From contig CAJGDB010000020.1 of the NCBI GenBank assembly GCA_904502165.1, forward strand, positions 1-23,068: a stretch of DNA of 23,068 bases, read 5' to 3'. Source of the DNA: an uncultured Akkermansia sp. (GTDB taxonomy: Bacteria; Verrucomicrobiota; Verrucomicrobiia; Verrucomicrobiales; Akkermansiaceae). The translations under genes were made by a program, and so were the position numbers. Below, piece by piece: positions 8,518-13,855 of this stretch; the stretch's first letter is position 1, and every line of letters begins with the position of its first letter. The notes beneath the pieces are model-generated. The model saw nothing but the letters and a program-made list of their open reading frames with translations. It did no database searches and was not told the origin of the DNA.

Positions 8518-8620
8518 TGCTCACAGACTGGTACCCCCTCGCGGACTCGAACCGCGGACAAATTGATTAAGAGTCAACTGCTCTACCAACTGAGCTAAGG
8601 AGGCACTTTGTCTGTGAGCA
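8518..8620 (-). repeat. 11-bp inverted repeat enclosing one tRNA-Lys
   Basis: TGCTCACAGAC at 8518-8528 is the exact reverse complement of GTCTGTGAGCA at 8610-8620. The arms flank the second tRNA-Lys with 3 and 5 bases to spare. In the precursor they could pair into a helix beneath the tRNA acceptor stem, as in RNase III-type processing stalks. The flanks of the other tRNA-Lys do not share the pairing. Confidence 0.65.
8532..8604 (-). tRNA. tRNA-Lys (anticodon CTT), proximal copy
   Basis: Base-for-base identical to the tRNA at 8430-8502, separated from it by 29 bases. Same CTT anticodon and no encoded CCA. Tandem identical copies suggest a local duplication kept for dosage or homogenised by gene conversion. 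This copy alone is bracketed by an 11-bp inverted repeat. Confidence 0.97.
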
Positions 8621-8647
8621 CCCTGCATCTTGTGTTTCTCAAGGAGA

Positions 8648-8719
8648 AGCCGCTGGTCAGATTTGAACTGACGACCCACGCATTACGAATGCGTTGCTCT
8701 ACCCCTGAGCTACAGCGGC
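8648..8719 (-). tRNA. tRNA-Thr (anticodon CGT)
   Basis: 72-base cloverleaf. Acceptor GCCGCTG/CAGCGGC with discriminator T, D arm TAGCTCAGGGGTAGAGC, anticodon stem ACGCA/TGCGT with loop TTCGTAA, so the anticodon is CGT and reads ACG. The T loop is TTCAAAT and CCA is not encoded. It is first in the three-tRNA transcript, 43 bases ahead of the next tRNA. Confidence 0.96.
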
Positions 8720-8738
8720 AGATGCTGTGTGCGGCGGC

Positions 8739-8767
8739 AGCATAGCACACGATTTCCGGCATTGCAA
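8739..8767 (-). promoter_or_regulatory. tRNA cluster promoter
   Basis: Minus-strand TTGCAA (8767-8762), 17-base spacer and TATGCT (8744-8739), with TGC directly before the -10. The predicted start near 8732 is about a dozen bases ahead of tRNA-Thr. It is back to back with the promoter of the gene at 8890, their -35 boxes only 20 bases apart. Confidence 0.75.
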
Positions 8768-8787
8768 GTCTTTTTTTTAGAAAAAAT

Positions 8788-8816
8788 TTGCACTCTACTT
8801 CATAAAATGCTATTTT
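8788..8816 (+). promoter_or_regulatory. Promoter of the ankyrin/LD-transpeptidase gene
   Basis: TTGCAC (8788-8793), 17-base spacer and TATTTT (8811-8816), preceded by TGC. It lies in an AT-rich stretch. The implied leader is about 67 bases, the longest predicted in this window, with no evident Shine-Dalgarno sequence before the ATG at 8890. Confidence 0.65.
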
Positions 8817-8889
8817 TCAATCCATTTCCTTATTTTTACGCTTTACATACGCTCCACTGCAATGTTATTTTGACGTACGCTATTGAATC

Positions 8890-10218
8890 ATGAGAGCGGG
8901 CAACATTCTCTCCTGGCTGATTTTTCCGGTATTCACCAGCATGGTATTTGCTGGTGATATGCGCCTGCCTGACTTTCTGATGCGCCACGGCCAGCAACTT
9001 GCCCGGTTTCAGGGGACGACCCTGCGCCAGACCCAGATAGCCCGCATGCTGTCGCGCAGGCTGCTCAGCATTGTCAACAGCGGCGATATCGACTCACGCG
9101 ACACCCGTGGACAGACAGCACTCATGATGGCAGCCGCCCTCAACAACCGGGAACTGGTGGACGGGCTGCTGCTTTATGGTGCAGATCCGGAAATCGCAAC
9201 CCCGAAAGGCCGCAGCGCACACCACATGTGTACCGATACCGAACTGCAGAGCAGGCTTACCAGCTTGTGCCAGCAGATCACCCCGGCCGCCAATCTGCAC
9301 GAAAGCGTCCAACTGCCAGAAAAAGCACATGAAGAAACTCTCAGGCTTCTGCGATCCGGGGCAAACATCCACCAGCTTGATAATGAAGGCAAGACCCCGC
9401 TCATGCTTTTGCGCGCCGGACAAACCGAGCTGGCTCATCTTTTGCTGGAAGCGGGAGCTAATCCCGCGCACTGGTGCAAGGAAGAGCGCGCTGGAGCCAA
9501 CGTTAAAAAGGTGGAAATCCTTTTCACCCATAAGGGTCTCACCCAGGAGGAACTGGAGGCAGAAGATGCCGAAAGAGCCCGGATTCTTGACCGTCTGCGC
9601 GCTGAGAAAGCCAAATGGATGCGCTTTACCGATGCTGCCATGGTGCAGTCAAAACCACGATACGGGCCCACTTCCTTCAAATGGGATTGGAAAGAGAAGC
9701 GCCACATCAGCAAGAACCTCATATATAAAAAGAACGAAGAACGTGGTCTCAAAAGCCCCGGGCGCAGTGGTTACCTGGGGCCGGTGTACCGCGGTAAGGT
9801 CACCTTACATTACGACCAGGAGGGAGTTCCCCCGCTGAGTGTTCCCGTGCAGAGCGGCGGGCGTGCTCTCAATTACTCCGGCAGAAAAGAACGCACAGCC
9901 CCCTCCATTCCGGAAGGCATGACTGCTCGCATTTTCCCGGATTTCCATGGTTACAGCATCAACGGATTCTATATTTCCTGCCTGGGGCGGTACGCCATTC
10001 CCAAATTCACGGAAGATCGCAGCAACATCCTGTTGCACCTGGCGCTGGTAGCAGTACCCGGCGAAACAGAGGAAACCACCATCCGCAGCACCGGGTCTCA
10101 TGGTTGCATTTCAACCCAAAAGCTCAGCGACTGGAAAATCCTCTACCATGAACTGAAGGAAAAAAGCCCTCCCCCTGCCTCCGGCATTGAGCTGACCATC
10201 TCCTACGCCGTCGAATAA
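8890..10218 (+). CDS. Exported ankyrin-repeat protein with C-terminal L,D-transpeptidase domain
   Basis: Predicted periplasmic protein of 442 residues. A signal peptide (about 1-22, ending VFAGD) is followed by ankyrin repeats at about 70-103 (DTRGQTALMMAAALNNRELV) and 163-195 (DNEGKTPLMLLRAGQTELAHLLLEAGA), plus a weaker one between. A charged helical stretch (215-245) leads to a YkuD-type domain (about 300-442): KVTLHYDQEGVPPLSVPVQS matches the start of the fold and GSHGCIS (402-408) is the catalytic signature, with Cys406 as nucleophile, His404, and His383 upstream. Known YkuD enzymes cross-link or trim peptidoglycan or attach lipoproteins to it, so a cell-wall role is inferred. The LDT domain is divergent and the H383-to-C406 spacing is slightly long. 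The gene stands alone with its own promoter. The only ATG that keeps the signal peptide is the one used. Confidence 0.85.
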   Translation: MRAGNILSWLIFPVFTSMVFAGDMRLPDFLMRHGQQLARFQGTTLRQTQIARMLSRRLLSIVNSGDIDSRDTRGQTALMMAAALNNRELVDGLLLYGADPEIATPKGRSAHHMCTDTELQSRLTSLCQQITPAANLHESVQLPEKAHEETLRLLRSGANIHQLDNEGKTPLMLLRAGQTELAHLLLEAGANPAHWCKEERAGANVKKVEILFTHKGLTQEELEAEDAERARILDRLRAEKAKWMRFTDAAMVQSKPRYGPTSFKWDWKEKRHISKNLIYKKNEERGLKSPGRSGYLGPVYRGKVTLHYDQEGVPPLSVPVQSGGRALNYSGRKERTAPSIPEGMTARIFPDFHGYSINGFYISCLGRYAIPKFTEDRSNILLHLALVAVPGETEETTIRSTGSHGCISTQKLSDWKILYHELKEKSPPPASGIELTISYAVE

Positions 10219-10267
10219 CCCCCGGCAGAGCGGCCCGGCATTTATACAATCTCCCCCCCTCAGCCTT

Positions 10268-10333
10268 ATTCAATCCCTGTTTGGTGGAACATCCAAGGTA
10301 ATTTTAACAATTTACTGCACTTTGGGATTGAAT
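10268..10333 (+). repeat. 10-bp inverted repeat overlapping the nagB promoter
   Basis: ATTCAATCCC (10268-10277) and GGGATTGAAT (10324-10333) are perfect reverse complements 46 bases apart. The right arm covers the -35 hexamer of nagB. This is a candidate operator pair for an amino-sugar repressor, or chance; no regulator family site is recognised. Confidence 0.35.
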
Positions 10334-10356
10334 TTAGTCGCCAACAGCTATAAAAT
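10328..10356 (+). promoter_or_regulatory. nagB promoter
   Basis: TTGAAT (10328-10333), 17-base spacer, TAAAAT (10351-10356). Transcription would begin near 10363, only about 3 bases before the ATG at 10366, suggesting a leaderless message. TATAAA two bases earlier is an alternative -10. Confidence 0.6.
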
Positions 10357-10365
10357 ACCCCCGCT

Positions 10366-11109
10366 ATGACATACGAAGTTTTCGAAACCAAGGAAGCTGC
10401 AGCCAAGACGCTTGCCGCTGAAGTAGCCGAACTCATCCGCAGCCGTGCCGCAGAGGGCAAGGGTGTAGTACTGGGTCTGGCCACAGGTGCCACCCCGCTC
10501 CCCTTCTATGCTGAGCTGATTCGCCTGCACAAGGAAGAGGGTCTCTCCTTCAAGAACGTGACCACCTTCAACCTGGACGAATACACCGGCCTGCCCCACG
10601 AGCACGTGGAGTCCTACTGGTACTTCATGCACACCAACCTTTTCAACCACATCGACATCCCCGCCGAAAACATCAACCTGCCCTGCGGCACCCTTGCTCC
10701 CGAGGAAATCCCCGCTCACTGCGCTGCTTACGAGCAGAAAATCAAGGATTGCGGTGGTCTCGACCTCCAGATTCTCGGCATTGGCCGCACCGGTCACATC
10801 GGTTTCAACGAACCCGGTTCCGATGACACCACCATCACCCGCCAGGTTCACCTCGATGACCTGACCAAGACCGACGCTGCCCCCGCTTTCGGCGGTTTCG
10901 AGAACGTGCCCAGCACCGCCATCACCATGGGTGTGGCCACCATCATGGGTGCCAAGAAGGTGCGTCTCATGGCCTGGGGTGAGAAGAAGGCCTCCATCGT
11001 GAACAAGGCCATCAACGGCCCGGTTACTATCGATGTTGCCGCTTCCTACCTGCAGAAGCACGCGGATGCCAAGTACTTCCTTGACACCCCGGCCGCTGCC
11101 GAGCTGTAA
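10366..11109 (+). CDS. nagB: Glucosamine-6-phosphate deaminase
   Basis: Converts glucosamine 6-phosphate to fructose 6-phosphate and ammonia, feeding amino sugars (for example from mucin or cell-wall GlcNAc) into glycolysis. The 247 residues are near the usual length for the family. Visible motifs are GLATGATP (37-44) for phosphate binding, FNLDEYTGL (68-76) with catalytic Asp71, and GIGRTGHIGFNEPG (138-151) with His144 and Glu149. The usual Asn of the GIGxNGHIGF form is Thr142 here; I recall the same form from Bacteroidetes-type enzymes, so it probably marks a subfamily rather than loss of function. Codon choice is strongly biased (CTG, ACC, AAG), consistent with high expression. The promoter is close to the ATG and a strong terminator follows the stop. 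No nagA is in the window. Confidence 0.95.
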   Translation: MTYEVFETKEAAAKTLAAEVAELIRSRAAEGKGVVLGLATGATPLPFYAELIRLHKEEGLSFKNVTTFNLDEYTGLPHEHVESYWYFMHTNLFNHIDIPAENINLPCGTLAPEEIPAHCAAYEQKIKDCGGLDLQILGIGRTGHIGFNEPGSDDTTITRQVHLDDLTKTDAAPAFGGFENVPSTAITMGVATIMGAKKVRLMAWGEKKASIVNKAINGPVTIDVAASYLQKHADAKYFLDTPAAAEL

Positions 11110-11140
11110 AGCCATTCCCCGCAAGCACAAACATTTGCAC

Positions 11141-11174
11141 GAGGGCCGGGTGAATAAACCCGGCCCTCTCTTTT
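11141..11174 (+). terminator. Rho-independent terminator of nagB
   Basis: GAGGGCCGGG (11141-11150) pairs perfectly with CCCGGCCCTC (11159-11168) around an 8-base loop, followed by TCTTTT. It lies 31 bases after the nagB stop and only 13 bases before the hemW ATG. Confidence 0.9.
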
Positions 11175-11187
11175 CCCTCCGCCGCGC

Positions 11188-12276
11188 ATGCACCTCTATA
11201 TCCATGTTCCCTTCTGCCACCGCATCTGCCCCTACTGTGCCTTTTTCAAGCACACTCCCGGGCGCAGCGACATACGCGGCTACGCCCAGGCCGTGGGCAC
11301 CGAAGCCCGCCTGCGGCTTCCCCAGGGGACGGCCCCGCGCACTATTTATTTTGGCGGCGGCACTCCCAGCATGCTTTCCCCCACGCACCTGAAGCTGCTG
11401 GTGGACGGGCTGCGCGAATGGCTTGACCTCAGCCATGTGCAGGAATGGAGTTTTGAAAGCAACCCCGCCACCTTTACTGAGGCCAAGGTTCAGCAATGGC
11501 GGGAACTGGGCATCAACCGCGTCTCCCTGGGCGTGCAGAGCTTTGATGCCGGGCTTCTGAAGCTGCTCGGGCGCGAACACAGCCCGGATGATGTGGCAGA
11601 GAGCGTGCGTCTGCTGCGCGAAGCCGGCATTCCCCAGGTCAACATTGACCTGATGTTCTCCCTCCCCGGACAAAACACCGCCCAATGGGAACACAGCCTG
11701 CAGGCAGCATTGGCACTCAGCCCCGACCACATTTCCACCTATAACCTCTCCTACGAGGAGGATACGGACTTCTTCCGCCACTACAGAGCAACCGCGGGAG
11801 ATGAAGAAGCCGATGTTGCCATGTTCACGATGACAGATGAATTGCTTACTGCCGCCGGGTACAGGCATTACGAGATTTCCAATTATGCACGGCCAGGCTG
11901 CGAATCGCTGCATAATCTGGCCTGCTGGCACGGCGAGGATTACTGCGGTCTTGGCCCCGGGGCTGTAGGTACCATGCACGGCATCCGCTACTGCAATGCC
12001 GGAAATACAGATGCCTACACAACCGCGCTTCAGGCCGGGCAACTCCCCCCCTGCTCCACAGAAAAGATGGACCCGGACACCCGCCGGATTGAATTACTGG
12101 GACTGCTGCTGCGAACAGACGAGGGCCTTCCTGCCCACATGCTGCGCCCGCAGGATGCCGGTTTCACCAGCATGCTGCAACGCGAAGGCCTGGCCGACCT
12201 CGCAACAGACGGCAGACTCATCCTGACCCGCCAGGGACGCCTCGTGGCCGATGAAATTGCCGTCGGGTTAATTTAA
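11188..12276 (+). CDS. hemW: HemW-type radical SAM protein (heme chaperone / coproporphyrinogen oxidase-like)
   Basis: Cytoplasmic radical SAM protein; HemW proteins bind heme and are thought to insert it into respiratory enzymes. The 362 residues begin MHLYIHVPFC with the Fe-S motif CxxxCxxC (C10, C14, C17), followed by GGGTPS (56-61) for SAM binding. The family pattern HNLACWHGEDYCGLGPGA lies in the second half, and a C-terminal HemN-like winged region follows. HemW is told from true HemN by the N-terminus beginning directly at the cluster motif and by the shorter length. The ATG lies only 13 bases after the nagB terminator hairpin, leaving no room for a recognisable promoter between them. 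It may therefore depend on read-through or on a promoter hidden in the end of nagB. Confidence 0.92.
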   Translation: MHLYIHVPFCHRICPYCAFFKHTPGRSDIRGYAQAVGTEARLRLPQGTAPRTIYFGGGTPSMLSPTHLKLLVDGLREWLDLSHVQEWSFESNPATFTEAKVQQWRELGINRVSLGVQSFDAGLLKLLGREHSPDDVAESVRLLREAGIPQVNIDLMFSLPGQNTAQWEHSLQAALALSPDHISTYNLSYEEDTDFFRHYRATAGDEEADVAMFTMTDELLTAAGYRHYEISNYARPGCESLHNLACWHGEDYCGLGPGAVGTMHGIRYCNAGNTDAYTTALQAGQLPPCSTEKMDPDTRRIELLGLLLRTDEGLPAHMLRPQDAGFTSMLQREGLADLATDGRLILTRQGRLVADEIAVGLI

Positions 12277-12294
12277 GCATCTCGCGCACGCACG

Positions 12295-12326
12295 CAGAAT
12301 GAGCTTGCCGGGGGAAGCTCATTCTG
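12295..12326 (+). repeat. 12-bp perfect hairpin after hemW, overlapping the next promoter
   Basis: CAGAATGAGCTT (12295-12306) is the reverse complement of AAGCTCATTCTG (12315-12326), with an 8-base loop GCCGGGGG. It starts 18 bases after the hemW stop and has no T-run. The right arm ends two bases before the -10 of the next gene, so it could be an operator, a hemW mRNA 3' stem, or both. Confidence 0.6.
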
Positions 12327-12333
12327 CTACCAT
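12305..12333 (+). promoter_or_regulatory. Promoter of the Sel1/ankyrin gene pair
   Basis: TTGCCG (12305-12310), 17-base spacer, TACCAT (12328-12333), with TGC before the -10. The implied start near 12340 gives a leader of about 12 bases to the ATG at 12352. The element lies largely within the 12295-12326 hairpin. Confidence 0.6.
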
Positions 12334-12351
12334 GAAGGGCAATCTGATACC

Positions 12352-13839
12352 ATGTCCCGCTTTCTCCCCTTTTTCACCCTCTCCCTACTGCCTGTTGCAG
12401 CGCAGAGCCCCGATGACAACCAGGCCTTTTCTGCAGCGGTCAGAGAATTCCTGCCGGCGGCGGCCACAGCCATGCCGGTAAAGAAGATTGAGCTCACCTT
12501 CACCCCTGATACGCCCCCGGCAGCCGATTCATCCCCCGCAGCCCACCCGGAGGCCTACGCGCGTTTCGTGGAAGCTCTCCAGGAGGTTGTGCAGCAGAAT
12601 ATCTACGACTTCTGCCAACCTTTACGCATTGTACTGGAAGCCACCAACGATGAATTTGCCGTGATGAGCTGGATGGAGAAAGCAGCAGCGGAAGGGAATC
12701 CGGCAGCGTGTCAGTTTGTCGGTGACCGCCGGCTTTCCCGCATTCCCCGCGATAAGATGCAGTCTCCGGAAGTAAAGGCAGCCTACGAGATGGTTCGCAA
12801 GGCTGCCGATGCCGGGTACGATGCCGCTAAAATCAATGTCTGTATGTGCATGCAGATGGGCATAGGCACCAAACAGGACGAAGAAGCGGCAAAGAAGTAT
12901 ATGTTTGAAGCCTGCCGCAGCGGTAACATGATTCCGCGCTACAAATGGCTGCAGATGAGCGGCCGTCTGTCCTGCTGGGATGACCGGGAACGCCCCGAGG
13001 TGGCTGCAGAAATCAATCGCGGTAACCATCATGTCCTCTATTACCTTTCAAGCAAGGCCACCTCGGTGGAGGACCGCATTGCCATGCTGCGCTCTGCCGC
13101 AGAAAAAGGAAATCCGGAAGCGCTCTATACCCTTTCAGCACTCAGCTCGGAAAAAGCCCCCAAGGAAAGCCTTATTCTTTTGAAAGAGGCAGTCAAACTG
13201 CATAGCTCTGATGCTCTTTTCGCCCTGGGGACAGCCATGACGGATGGCGACCCCAATAATCCGATTCTGCAGGCAGCCGGAATTGAGCATAACGATGTGG
13301 CAGGCCGCCAGTTCATTAAACTGGCCGCCATGCTGAATCATGTGGGTGCCTGTTTCTGGCTTGGCAGCATGAATTACCACGGAAAATGCGGCATTCCGGT
13401 GAATCAGGAACGCGCTTTCCTGCATTTTGACCATGGCGCAGCGGCTGGCAATGCCACCTGCGGTACAGCCGCCGGCATTATGCTGCTGCGGGGCCTCGGC
13501 ATTCCCCAGGATACCCGCAAGGGGCTCTATTACCTCAACGTGGCCGCCAACGCCGGTGTTCCCCATGCAGTCATCATGCTGGCTTATGCCCAGCACACAG
13601 GAACCGGTCTGCCGGCCGACAGCAAGGCTGCAACCAAGCTCCTGCAGGAAGCCGCCGCCATGGGGCAGAAACACGCCTATGTATACATGGCGTACATATC
13701 AGCCAAGGGTGGCAGCAAACTTTCGCCTGACCCGGGCATGGCTGAGCGCTATGTGAGACTAGCCTCGCTCGATATGAAGGAAGAAGCCCGGGCCATGTAT
13801 GACAAGCTCATGGCAGAAGGCTGGAATCCGGAACCCTAA
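12352..13839 (+). CDS. Exported Sel1-repeat (TPR-like) protein
   Basis: A 495-residue protein with an N-terminal signal peptide (about 1-18, LPFFTLSLLPVAAQS), so probably periplasmic. Sel1-like helical repeats are scattered through it. Clear ones are near 105-125 (MEKAAAEGNPAACQFVGD), 146-190 (AADAGYDAAKINVCMCMQMGIG), 246-265, 322-365 (AAMLNHVGACFWLGSMNYHG) and 366-450 (GLYYLNVAANAGVPHAVIML). Sel1 repeats are protein-interaction scaffolds; no catalytic domain is visible, so the function is unknown. It has about nine cysteines, including a CMCMQ cluster (164-168). The ankyrin lipoprotein gene starts 16 bases after the stop with no terminator between, so the two are probably co-transcribed and may act together. 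Confidence 0.88.
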   Translation: MSRFLPFFTLSLLPVAAQSPDDNQAFSAAVREFLPAAATAMPVKKIELTFTPDTPPAADSSPAAHPEAYARFVEALQEVVQQNIYDFCQPLRIVLEATNDEFAVMSWMEKAAAEGNPAACQFVGDRRLSRIPRDKMQSPEVKAAYEMVRKAADAGYDAAKINVCMCMQMGIGTKQDEEAAKKYMFEACRSGNMIPRYKWLQMSGRLSCWDDRERPEVAAEINRGNHHVLYYLSSKATSVEDRIAMLRSAAEKGNPEALYTLSALSSEKAPKESLILLKEAVKLHSSDALFALGTAMTDGDPNNPILQAAGIEHNDVAGRQFIKLAAMLNHVGACFWLGSMNYHGKCGIPVNQERAFLHFDHGAAAGNATCGTAAGIMLLRGLGIPQDTRKGLYYLNVAANAGVPHAVIMLAYAQHTGTGLPADSKAATKLLQEAAAMGQKHAYVYMAYISAKGGSKLSPDPGMAERYVRLASLDMKEEARAMYDKLMAEGWNPEP

Positions 13840-13855
13840 TCCTTTCTCCCATCCC

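Noticed and set aside
8430..8719. tRNA cluster as an integration site for a mobile element
   Set aside because: No integrase, no partial tRNA 3' repeat and no foreign gene block beside it. The second tRNA-Lys is a complete copy, not an att fragment.
10348..12042. A 564-codon minus-strand open frame
   Set aside because: It covers nagB and most of hemW in antisense, crosses the nagB terminator, and is rich in Gly/Val/His as expected for a shadow of GC-rich genes.
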